Shown: piece after piece, positions 1-12,115 of the stretch | Layout of the letters: every line of letters begins with the position of its first letter | Numbering within the stretch: position 1 is the first letter of the stretch | Origin: Megachile rotundata | Lineage: Eukaryota; Arthropoda; Insecta; Hymenoptera; Megachilidae | Length of the DNA stretch: 64,000 nucleotides | NCBI RefSeq assembly: GCF_050947335.1 | Contig: NW_027473314.1 | Span: 2,976,001 to 3,040,000, forward strand | Direction: 5' to 3' | Translations under genes and position numbers: made by a program | Notes under the pieces: model-generated | The model's input: only the letters and a program-made list of their open reading frames with translations | Database searches by the model: none | Told to the model about the DNA's origin: nothing

Positions 1-347
1 ATCACAGTCATACAATCAGAATCATACAATCACAATCATACAATCGCAATCATACAATCGCAATGTCACAATCACTATCATACAATCACAATCAAACAAT
101 CACAATCATACAATCACAATCATACAATCACAATCATACAATCACAGTCATACAATCAAAATCATACAATCACAATGATACAATCACAATAATACAATCA
201 CAATCATAAAATCACAATTATACAATCACGATCATACAATCACGATCATACAATCACGATCATACAATCACGATCATACAATCACGATCATACAATCTCA
301 ATCATACAATCACAATCATACAATCACAATCATACAATCACAATCAT

Positions 348-515
348 ACAATCTGAATCATGCAACTACAATCATACGATCATAATCATGCAAGAACAAT
401 CATACAATCACAATCATGGAACCATAATTATACAACCACAATCACACGATCACAATCATACAATCGCAATCATACAAACACAAACATAAAAGCGCAATCA
501 TACAATCGCAATGTC
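348..515 (+). repeat. Cassette A, 12 divergent monomers (50 copies in window)
   Basis: This is the most divergent and most informative landmark: 12 monomers (168 bp) from ACAATCTGAATCAT to ACAATCGCAATGTC. It includes GCAACTACAATCAT, ACGATCATAATCAT, GCAAGAACAATCAT, GGAACCATAATTAT and AAAAGCGCAATCAT. Copies start at 348, 2378, 3582, 4184, 5164, 6620, 7656, 9392, 10232, 11800, 12976, 14012, 15552, 17288, 18072, 18478, 19934, 21474, 22986, 24148, 26206, 27914, 28320, 29762, 32968, 34704, 35544, 36720, 39631, 40219, 43747, 44335, 45799, 46303, 47438, 49048, 50364, 50952, 51400, 52016, 53234, 55152, 56454, 57182, 57798, 59044, 60121, 61185, 62305 and 63159. Despite the divergence every monomer stays 14 bp. 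Subtype a2 (ACAAATGCAATCAT near its 3' end) is confined to the right domain plus the copy at 4184. The copy at 44335 is cut short before AAAAGCGC. Confidence 0.95.
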
Positions 516-753
516 ACAATCACAATCATACAATCTCAATCATACAATCACAATCATACAAACGCAATCATACAATCACAATCATATAATCACAATCATA
601 CAATCACAATCATTCAACCACAAGCATACAATCACAATCATACAATCGCAATCATACAATCACGATCATACAATCTCAATCATGCAATCACAATCATACA
701 ATCAAAATCATACAATTAAAATCATACAATCACAATCATACAATCACAATCAT

Positions 754-935
754 ACAATCACAGTCATGCAATCACGATCATACAATCACAATCATACAAT
801 CGCAATATTACAATCGCAATCATACAATCACAATCGTACAATTAAAATCATACAATCACAATCATACAATGACAATAATACAATCACAATAATATAATCT
901 CAATCATGCAATCACAATCATACAATCAAAATCAT
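754..935 (+). repeat. Cassette D, 13-monomer landmark (35 copies, mostly left domain)
   Basis: Thirteen monomers run from ACAATCACAGTCAT and GCAATCACGATCAT through ACAATCGCAATATT, ACAATCACAATCGT, ACAATTAAAATCAT and ACAATGACAATAAT to ACAATCAAAATCAT. Starts: 754, 1258, 1762, 2784, 3288, 5990, 7026, 8062, 8552, 12332, 13382, 14418, 14922, 15958, 16462, 20340, 20858, 21880, 23518, 24554, 25058, 25562, 26612, 27116, 30168, 30686, 31344, 31848, 32338, 33374, 33878, 37028, 41129, 52674 and 58456. In many left-domain units it starts exactly 406 bp after cassette A. Only four copies lie at or beyond 37 kb, so its density separates the two domains. Confidence 0.9.
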
Positions 936-1985
936 ACAATCACAATCATACAATCACAATCATACAATCACAATCATACAATCACAATCATATAATCACA
1001 ATCATACAATCACAATCATACAATCACAATCATACAAACGAAATCATACAATCACAATCATATAATCACAATCATACAATCACAATCATACAATCACAAG
1101 CATACAATCACAATCATACAATCACAATCATGCAATCACAATCATACAATCAAAATCATACAATCACAATCACACAGTCGCAATCATACAATCACAATCA
1201 TACAATCACAATCATACAATTAAAATCATACAATCACAATCATACAATCACAATCATACAATCACAGTCATGCAATCACGATCATACAATCACAATCATA
1301 CAATCGCAATATTACAATCGCAATCATACAATCACAATCGTACAATTAAAATCATACAATCACAATCATACAATGACAATAATACAATCACAATAATACA
1401 ATCTCAATCATGCAATCACAATCATACAATCAAAATCATACAATCACAATCATACAATCACAATCATACAATCACAATCATACAATCACAATCATATAAT
1501 CACAATCATACAATCACAATCATACAATCACAATCATACAAACGCAATCATACAATCACAATCATATAATCACAATCATACAATCACAATCATACAATCA
1601 CAAGCATACAATCACAATCATACAATCACAATCATGCAATCACAATCATACAATCAAAATCATACAATCACAATCACACAGTCGCAATCATACAATCACA
1701 ATCATACAATCACAATCATACAATTAAAATCATACAATCACAATCATACAATCACAATCATACAATCACAGTCATGCAATCACGATCATACAATCACAAT
1801 CATACAATCGCAATATTACAATCGCAATCATACAATCACAATCGTACAATTAAAATCATACAATCACAATCATACAATGACAATAATACAATCACAATAA
1901 TACAATCTCAATCATGCAATCACAATCATACAATCAAAATCATACAATCACAATCATACAATCACAATCATACAATCACAATCAT
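754..1985 (+). repeat. 504-bp sub-repeat in nearly three tandem copies
   Basis: Cassette D starts at 754, 1258 and 1762, exactly 504 bp (36 monomers) apart, with matching flanks. The third copy diverges near 1,985, where the left-domain continuation with ACTATCACAATCAT begins. The equivalent place holds one copy in the unit at 12976, two at 14012 (14418, 14922), three at 24148 (24554, 25058, 25562) and three near 31.3-32.3 kb (31344, 31848, 32338, the last interval 490 bp). The 1,036, 1,540 and ~2,044-bp unit lengths follow directly from this. Confidence 0.88.
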
Positions 1986-4099
1986 ACTATCACAATCATA
2001 CAATCGCAATCATACAATCGCAATGTCACATTCACTATTATACAATCACAGTCATACAATCAGAATCATACAATCACAATCATACAATCGCAATCATACA
2101 ATCGCAATGTCACAATCACTATCATACAATCACAATCAAACAATCACAATCATACAATCACAATCATACAATCACAATCATACAATCACAGTCATACAAT
2201 CAAAATCATACAATCACAATGATACAATCACAATAATACAATCACAATCATAAAATCACAATTATACAATCACGATCATACAATCACGATCATACAATCA
2301 CGATCATACAATCACGATCATACAATCACGATCATACAATCTCAATCATACAATCACAATCATACAATCACAATCATACAATCTGAATCATGCAACTACA
2401 ATCATACGATCATAATCATGCAAGAACAATCATACAATCACAATCATGGAACCATAATTATACAACCACAATCACACGATCACAATCATACAATCGCAAT
2501 CATACAAACACAAACATAAAAGCGCAATCATACTATCGCAATGTCACAATCACAATCATACAATCTCAATCATACAATCACAATCATACAAACGCAATCA
2601 TACAATCACAATCATATAATCACAATCATACAATCACAATCATTCAACCACAAGCATACAATCACAATCATACAATCGCAATCATACAATCACAATCATA
2701 CAATCTCAATCATGCAATCACAATCATACAATCAAAATCATACAATTAAAATCATACAATCACAATCATACAATCACAATCATACAATCACAGTCATGCA
2801 ATCACGATCATACAATCACAATCATACAATCGCAATATTACAATCGCAATCATACAATCACAATCGTACAATTAAAATCATACAATCACAATCATACAAT
2901 GACAATAATACAATCACAATAATACAATCTCAATCATGCAATCACAATCATACAATCAAAATCATACAATCACAATCATACAATCACAATCATACAATCA
3001 CAATCATACAATCACAATCATATAATCACAATCATACAATCACAATCATACAATCACAATCATACAAACGCAATCATACAATCACAATCATATAATCACA
3101 ATCATACAATCACAATCATACAATCACAAGCATACAATCACAATCATACAATCACAATCATGCAATCACAATCATACAATCAAAATCATACAATCACAAT
3201 CACACAGTCGCAATCATACAATCACAATCATACAATCACAATCATACAATTAAAATCATACAATCACAATCATACAATCACAATCATACAATCACAGTCA
3301 TGCAATCACGATCATACAATCACAATCATACAATCGCAATATTACAATCGCAATCATACAATCACAATCGTACAATTAAAATCATACAATCACAATCATA
3401 CAATGACAATAATACAATCACAATAATACAATCTCAATCATGCAATCACAATCATACAATCAAAATCATACAATCACAATCATACAATCACAATCATACA
3501 ATCACAATCATACTAACACAATCATACAATCGCAATCATACAATCGCAATGTCACATTCACTATTATACAATCACAATCATACAATCTGAATCAAGCAAC
3601 TACAATCATACGATCATAATCATGCAAGAACAACCATACAATCACAATCATGGAACCATAATTATACAACCACAATCATACGATCACAATCATACAATCG
3701 CAATCATACAAACACAAACATAAAAGCGCAATCATACAATCGCAATGTCACAATCACAATCATACAATCACAATCATCTAATCACAATCATACAATCACA
3801 ATCATACAATCACAATCATACAATCACAATCATACAATCGCAATCATACAATCGCAATGTCACAATCACTATCATACAATCACAATCAAACAATCACAAT
3901 CATACAATCACGATCATACAATCACGATCATACAATCACGATCATACAATCACGATCATACAATCTCAACCATACATTCACAATCATACAATCACAATCA
4001 TACAATCACAATCATACAATCACAATCATACAATCACAATCTTACAATCACCATCATACAATCACAATCATACAATCACCATCATACAATCACAATCAT

Positions 4100-4141
4100 A
4101 CAATCATAATCATATAATCACACTCATAAAATTGCAATCAT
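4100..4141 (+). repeat. Cassette B, three-monomer landmark upstream of cassette A
   Basis: Three monomers: ACAATCATAATCAT, ATAATCACACTCAT and AAAATTGCAATCAT. It commonly lies a few monomers upstream of cassette A; for example it begins 84 bp before A at both 4184 and 9392. Other copies lie near 17.2, 18.4, 28.2, 34.6, 37.8, 40.1, 41.9, 44.25, 45.7 (shortened by 6 bp), 46.2, 47.36, 48.2, 48.97, 50.27, 50.87, 51.9, 53.1, 55.05, 56.36, 57.7, 58.9, 61.1, 62.2 and 63.07 kb. It is rare in the left domain and regular in the right one. Confidence 0.85.
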
Positions 4142-4673
4142 ACAATCGCAATGATACAATCACAATCATACAATCACAATCATACAATCTGAATCATGCA
4201 ACTACAGTCATACGATCATAATCATGCAAGAACAATCATACAATCACAATCATGGAACCATAATTGTACAACCACAATCATACGATCACAATCATACAAA
4301 TGCAATCATTCAAACACAATCATAAAAGCGCAATCATACAATCGCAATGTCACAATCACAATCATACAATCACAATAATACAATCACAATCATGCAAACG
4401 CAATCATACAATCACAATCATATAATCACAATCATACAATCACAATCATTCAACCACAAGCATACAATCACAATCATACAATCGCAGTCATACAATCCCA
4501 ATCATACAATCTCAATCATGCAATCACAATCATACAATCAAAATCATACAATCACAATCATACAACCACAATGATACAATCACAATAATACAATCACAAT
4601 CATAAAATCACAATTATACAATCACGATCATACAATCACGATCATACAATCACGATCATACAATCACAATCAT

Positions 4674-4785
4674 ACAAATAACATCATACAAATAAAATCA
4701 TACAACCACAATCATACAATCACAATCATACAATCACAGTCATACAATCACAGTCATACAATCACAGTCATACAATCACAGTCAT
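4674..4785 (+). repeat. Cassette E: ACAAATAACATCAT block plus four ACAATCACAGTCAT
   Basis: Eight monomers: ACAAATAACATCAT, ACAAATAAAATCAT, ACAACCACAATCAT, one canonical monomer, then four ACAATCACAGTCAT in a row (4730-4785). Copies start at 4674, 39001, 43117, 45511, 53822, 59631 and 63747. The 45511 copy has ACGAATAACATCAT and only three A10-to-G monomers, the first altered. All copies but the first lie in the right domain, which makes this cassette a diagnostic of right-type sequence. The AATAAA inside it is a by-product of the repeat and is not read as a polyadenylation signal. Confidence 0.9.
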
Positions 4786-4970
4786 ACAATCACAATCATA
4801 CAATCGCAATCATACAATCGCAATGTCACAATCACTATCATACAATCACAATCATACAATCACAATCATACAATCACAATCATACAATCACCATCATACA
4901 ATCACAATCATACAATCACAATCATACAATCACCATCATACAATCACAATCATACAATCACCATCATACA

Positions 4971-7000
4971 AACGCGATCATACAATCACAATCATATAAT
5001 CACAATCATACAATCACGATCATACAATCACGATCATGCAATCACGATCATGCAATCACAATCATACAATCACAATCATACAATCACAATCATATAATCA
5101 CAATCATACAATCACAATCATACAATCACAATCATGCAATCACAATCATACAATCACAATCATACAATCTGAATCATGCAACTACAATCATACGATCATA
5201 ATCATGCAAGAACAATCATACAATCACAATCATGGAACCATAATTATACAACCACAATCACACGATCACAATCATACAATCGCAATCATACAAACACAAA
5301 CATAAAAGCGCAATCATTCAATCGCAATGTCACAATCACAATCATACAATCTCAATCATACAATCACAATCATACAAACGCAATCATACAATCACAATCA
5401 TATAATCACAATCATACAATCACAATCATTCAACCACAAGCATACAATCACAATCATACAATCGCAATCATACAATCACAATCATACAATCTCAATCATG
5501 CAATCACAATCATAAAATCAAAATCATACAATCACAATCATACAATCACAATCATACAATCACAATCATACAATCACAAGCATACAATCACAATCATACA
5601 ATTAAAATCATACAATCACAGTCACACAATGACAATCATACAATCACAATCATGCAATTACAATCATACAATCACAATCATACAATCACAATCATGCAAT
5701 CACAATCATACAATCAAAATCATACAATCACAATCACACAGTCGCAATCATACAATCACAATCATACAAACGCAATCATACAATCACAATCATATAATCA
5801 CAATCATACAATCACAATCATACAATCACAAGCATACAATCACAATCATACAATCACAATCATGCAATCACAATCATACAATCAAAATCATACAATCACA
5901 ATCACACAGTCGCAATCATACAATCACAATCATACAATCACAATCATACAATTAAAATCATACAATCACAATCATACAATCACAATCATACAATCACAGT
6001 CATGCAATCACGATCATACAATCACAATCATACAATCGCAATATTACAATCGCAATCATACAATCACAATCGTACAATTAAAATCATACAATCACAATCA
6101 TACAATGACAATAATACAATCACAATAATATAATCTCAATCATGCAATCACAATCATACAATCAAAATCATACAATCACAATCATACAATCACAATCATA
6201 CAATCACAATCATACTAACACAATCATACAATCGCAATCATACAATCGCAATGTCACATTCACTATTATACAATCACAGTCATACAATCAGAATCATACA
6301 ATCACAATCATACAATCGCAATCATACAATCGCAATGTCACAATCACTATCATACAATCACAATCAAACAATCACAATCATACAATCACAATCATACAAT
6401 CACAATCATACAATCACAGTCATACAATCAAAATCATACAATCACAATGATACAATCACAATAAAACAATCACAATCATAAAATCACAATTATACAATCA
6501 CGATCATACAATCACGATCATACAATCACGATCATACAATCACGGTCATACAATCACGATCATACAATCTCAATCATACAATCACAATCATACAATCACA
6601 ATCACACAATCACAATCATACAATCTGAATCATGCAACTACAATCATACGATCATAATCATGCAAGAACAATCATACAATCACAATCATGGAACCATAAT
6701 TATACAACCACAATCACACGATCACAATCATACAATCGCAATCATACAAACACAAACATAAAAGCGCAATCATACAATCGCAATGTCACAATCACAATCA
6801 TACAATCTCAATCATACAATCACAATCATACAAACGCAATCATACAATCACAATCATATAATCACAATCATACAATCACAATCATTCAACCACAAGCATA
6901 CAATCACAATCATACAATCGCAATCATACAATCACAATCATACAATCTCAATCATGCAATCACAATCATACAATCAAAATCATACAATTAAAATCATACA
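4971..7000 (+). repeat. Left-type units with cassettes A at 5164 and 6620
   Basis: Starts with cassette C, then cassette A at 5164, and resembles the 10,232 and 35,544 units through about 5.67 kb. It then switches into left-type material with cassette D at 5990 and a four-type ACGATC/ACGGTC run at 6494-6563. The 1,456-bp A-to-A spacing recurs between 18478 and 19934. The ACGGTC member of the 6494 run is shared with the run at 7530, marking these two neighbours as close copies 1,036 bp apart. Confidence 0.75.
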
Positions 7001-10000
7001 ATCACAATCATACAATCACAATCATACAATCACAGTCATGCAATCACGATCATACAATCACAATCATACAATCGCAATATTACAATCGCAATCATACAAT
7101 CACAATCGTACAATTAAAATCATACAATCACAATCATATAATGACAATAATACAATCACAATAATACAATCTCAATCATGCAATCACAATCATACAATCA
7201 AAATCATACAATCACAATCATACAATCACAATCATACAATCACAATCATACTAACACAATCATACAATCGCAATCATACAATCGCAATGTCACATTCACT
7301 ATTATACAATCACAGTCATACAATCAGAATCATACAATCACAATCATACAATCGCAATCATACAATCGCAATGTCACAATCACTATCATACAATCACAAT
7401 CAAACAATCACAATCATACAATCACAATCATACAATCACAATCATACAATCACAGTCATACAATCAAAATCATACAATCACAATGATACAATCACAATAA
7501 TACAATCACAATCATAAAATCACAATTATACAATCACGATCATACAATCACGATCATACAATCACGATCATACAATCACGGTCATACAATCACGATCATA
7601 CAATCTCAATCATACAATCACAATCATACAATCACAATCACACAATCACAATCATACAATCTGAATCATGCAACTACAATCATACGATCATAATCATGCA
7701 AGAACAATCATACAATCACAATCATGGAACCATAATTATACAACCACAATCACACGATCACAATCATACAATCGCAATCATACAAACACAAACATAAAAG
7801 CGCAATCATATAATCGCAATGTCACAATCACAATCATACAATCTCAATCATACAATCACAATCATACAAACGCAATCATACAATCACAATCATATAATCA
7901 CAATCATACAATCACAATCATTCAACCACAAGCATACAATCACAATCATACAATCGCAATCATACAATCACAATCATACAATCTCAATCATGCAATCACA
8001 ATCATACAATCAAAATCATACAATTAAAATCATACAATCACAATCATACAATCACAATCATACAATCACAGTCATGCAATCACGATCATACAATCACAAT
8101 CATACAATCGCAATATTACAATCGCAATCATACAATCACAATCGTACAATTAAAATCATACAATCACAATCATACAATGACAATAATACAATCACAATAA
8201 TACAATCTCAATCATGCAATCACAATCATACAATCAAAATCATACAATCACAATCATACAATCACAATCATACAATCACAATCATATAATCACAATCATA
8301 CAATCACAATCATACAATCACAATCATACAAACGCAATCATACAATCACAATCATATAATCACAATCATACAATCACAATCATACAATCACAAGCATACA
8401 ATCACAATCATACAATCACAATCATGCAATCACAATCATACAATCAAAATCATACAATCACAATCACACAGTCGCAATCATACAATCACAATCATACAAT
8501 CACAATCATACAATTAAAATCATACAATCACAATCATACAATCACAATCATACAATCACAGTCATGCAATCACGATCATACAATCACAATCATACAATCG
8601 CAATATTACAATCGCAATCATACAATCACAATCGTACAATTAAAATCATACAATCACAATCATACAATGACAATAATACAATCACAATAATACAATCTCA
8701 ATCATGCAATCACAATCATACAATCAAAATCATACAATCACAATCATACAATCACAATCATACAATCACAATCATACTATCACAATCATACAATCGCAAT
8801 CATAAAATCGCAATGTCACATTCACTATTATGCAATCACAGTCATACAATCAGAATCATACAATCACAATCATACAATCGCAATCATACAATCGCAATGT
8901 CACAATCACTATCATACAATCACAATCAAACAATCACAATCATACAATCACAATCATACAATCACAATCATACAATCACAATCATACAATCACAGTCATA
9001 CAATCAAAATCATACAATCACAATGATACAATCACAATAATACAATCACAATCATAAAATCACAATTATACAATCACGATCATACAATCACGATCATACA
9101 ATCACGATCATACAATCACGATCATACAATCACGATCATACAATCTCAATCATACAATCACAATCATACAATCGCAATCATACAATCGCAATGTCACAAT
9201 CACTATCATACAATCACAATCAAACAATCACAATCATACAATCACAATCATACAATCACAATCATACAATCACAATCATACAATCACAATCATACAATCG
9301 CAATCATACAATCATAATCATATAATCACACTCATAAAATTGCAATCATACAATCGCAATCATCCAATCACAATCATACAATCACAATCATACAATCTGA
9401 ATCATGCAACTACAATCATACGATCATAATCATGCAAGAACAATCATACAATCACAATCATGGAACCATAATTATACAACCACAATCACACGATCACAAT
9501 CATACAATCGCAATCATACAAACACAAACATAAAAGCGCAATCATACAATCGCAATGTCACAATCACAATCATACAATCTCAATCATACAATCACAATCA
9601 TACAAACGCAATCATACAATCACAATCATATAATCACAATCATACAATCACAATCATTCAACCACAAGCATACAATCACAATCATACAATCGCAATCATA
9701 CAATCACAATCATACAATCTCAATCATGCAATCACAATCATACAATCAAAATCATACAATCACAATCATACAATCACAATCATACAATCACAATCATACA
9801 ATCACAAGCATACAATCACAATCATACAATTAAAATCATACAATCACAGTCACACAATGACAATCATACAATCACAATCATGCAATTACAATCATACAAT
9901 CACTATCATACAATCACAATCATACAATCACAATCATACAATCACAATCATACAATCACCATCATACAATCACAATCATACAATCACAATCATACAATCA

Positions 10001-12115
10001 CCATCATACAATCACAATCATACAATCACCATCATACAAACGCGATCATACAATCACAATCATATAATCACAATCATACAATCACGATCATACAATCACG
10101 ATCATGCAATCACGATCATGCAATCACAATCATACAATCACAATCATACAATCACAATCATATAATCACAATCATACAATCACAATCATACAATCACAAT
10201 CATGCAATCACAATCATACAATCACAATCATACAATCTGAATCATGCAACTACAATCATACGATCATAATCATGCAAGAACAATCATACAATCACAATCA
10301 TGGAACCATAATTATACAACCACAATCACACGATCACAATCATACAATCGCAATCATACAAACACAAACATAAAAGCGCAATCATACAATCGCAATGTCA
10401 CAATCACAATCATACAATCTCAATCATACAATCACAATCATACAAACGCAATCATACAATCACAATCATATAATCACAATCATACAATCACAATCATTCA
10501 ACCACAAGCATACAATCACAATCATACAATCGCAATCATACAATCACAATCATACAATCTCAATCATGCAATCACAATCATACAATCAAAATCATACAAT
10601 CACAATCATACAATCACAATCATACAATCACAATCATACAATCACAAGCATACAATCACAATCATACAATTAAAATCATACAATCACAGTCACACAATGA
10701 CAATCATACAATCACAATCATGCAATTACAATCATACAATCACAATCATACAATCACAATCATGCAATCACAATCATACAATCAAAATCATACAATCACA
10801 ATCACACAGTCGCAATCATACAATCACAATCATACAATCACAATCATACAATCACAATCATACAATCACAATCATATAATCACAATCATACAATCACAAT
10901 CATACAATCACAATCATACAAACGCAATCATACAATCACAATCATATAATCACAATCATACAATCACAATCATACAATCACAAGCATACAATCACAATCA
11001 TACAATCACAATCATGCAATCACAATCATGCAATCACAATCATACAATCAAAATCATACAATCACAATCATACAATCACAATCATACAATCACAATCATA
11101 CAATCACAATCATACAATCTCAATCATACTATCACAATCATATAATCACAATCATACAATCACAATCATACAATCACAAGCATACAATCACAATCACACA
11201 GTCGCAATCATACAATCACAGTCATACAATCACAATCATACAATTAAAATCATACAATCACAATCATACAATCACAATCATACAATCACAATCATACAAT
11301 CACAATCATACAATCTCAATCATACTATCACAATCATACAATCGCAATCATACAATCGCAATGTCACATTCACTATTATACAATCACAGTCATACAATCA
11401 GAATCATACAATCACAATCATACAATCGCAATCATACAATCGCAATGTCACAATCACTATCATACAATCACAATCAAACAATCACAATCATACAATCACA
11501 ATCATACAATCACAATCATACAATCACAATCATACAATCACAATCATACAATCACAATCATACAATCACCATCATACAATCACAATCATACAATCACCAT
11601 CATTCAAACGCGATCATACAATCACAATCATATAATCACAATCATACAATCACGATCATACAATCACGATCATGCAATCACGATCATGCAATCACAATCA
11701 TACAATCACAATCATACAATCACAATCATATAATCACAATCATACAATCACAATCATACAATCACAATCATGCAATCACAATCATACAATCACAATCATA
11801 CAATCTGAATCATGCAACTACAATCATACGATCATAATCATGCAAGAACAATCATACAATCACTATCATGGAACCATAATTATACAACCACAATCACACG
11901 ATCACAATCATACAATCGCAATCATACAAACACAAACATAAAAGCGCAATCATACAATCGCAATGTCACAATCACAATCATACAATCTCAATCATACAAT
12001 CACAATCATACAAACGCAATCATACAATCACAATCATATAATCACAATCATACAATCACAATCATTCAACCACAAGCATACAATCACAATCATACAATCG
12101 CAATCATACAATCAC
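7000..12115 (+). repeat. Block delta, copy 1
   Basis: Colinear with about 32.33-37.04 kb. The offset is 25,312 bp at cassettes A 7656/32968, 9392/34704 and 10232/35544. It changes to 25,326 for a short stretch (8552/33878) and to 24,920 from about 11.2 kb (11800/36720). The 392-bp change corresponds to 28 monomers present near 10.84-11.2 kb here and absent near 36.15 kb. The right edge is near 12,115, where copy 2 switches to an A10-to-G monomer. It overlaps the start of the ~10-kb megarepeat. Confidence 0.83.
10036..10133 (+). repeat. Cassette C, seven-monomer landmark with ACAAACGCGATCAT
   Basis: Seven monomers begin with ACAAACGCGATCAT, pass through ATAATCACAATCAT and two ACAATCACGATCAT, and end in GCAATCACGATCAT and GCAATCACAATCAT. 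It usually follows ACAATCACCATCAT monomers and precedes cassette A by about 100-130 bp. Other copies or partial copies occur near 4.97, 11.6, 17.9, 19.7, 22.8, 27.7, 29.6, 35.35, 36.5, 39.4 and 43.55 (both ACAAGCGCG), 51.2, 54.1, 57.0 and 59.9 kb. It occurs in both domains. Confidence 0.85.

Larger units (their letters stand above)
1..3566 (+). repeat. Block alpha, copy 1 (truncated by window start)
   Basis: It matches 13,665-16,740 from base 1 at an offset of 13,664 bp, dropping to 13,160 and then 13,174 where copy 1 has one extra 504-bp sub-repeat. It also matches about 23,801-27,394 at an offset of 23,800-23,828 bp. It contains cassette A at 348 and 2378 and cassette D at 754, 1258, 1762, 2784 and 3288. 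Similarity ends near 3,566: the other copies continue with an A10-to-G monomer, while this one jumps to ACAATCTGAATCAA at 3582. Confidence 0.85.
3567..4970 (+). repeat. Right-type island inside the left domain
   Basis: This segment carries variants otherwise found beyond 37 kb. Cassette A at 3582 has AATCAAGCAAC, shared only with the copy at 51400. CTAATCACAATCAT at about 3,778 is shared with about 39.8, 43.9, 50.56, 51.6 and 57.4 kb. The a2 cassette A at 4184, ACAATCCCAATCAT near 4,494, and cassette E at 4674 are also right-type. It aligns as 3,582-4,183 with 51,400-52,015 (offset 47,818) and 4,184 onward with 53,234 onward. After about 4,970 it merges into cassette C, common to both domains, so the exact right edge is ambiguous. 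Confidence 0.82.

Noticed and set aside
348..515. Cassette A as a degenerate gene, tRNA or transposon remnant
   Set aside because: Each of its 12 segments is 14 bp and aligns with the monomer by substitutions only. No cloverleaf, terminal inverted repeat or target-site duplication was seen. It is a cluster of diverged monomers.
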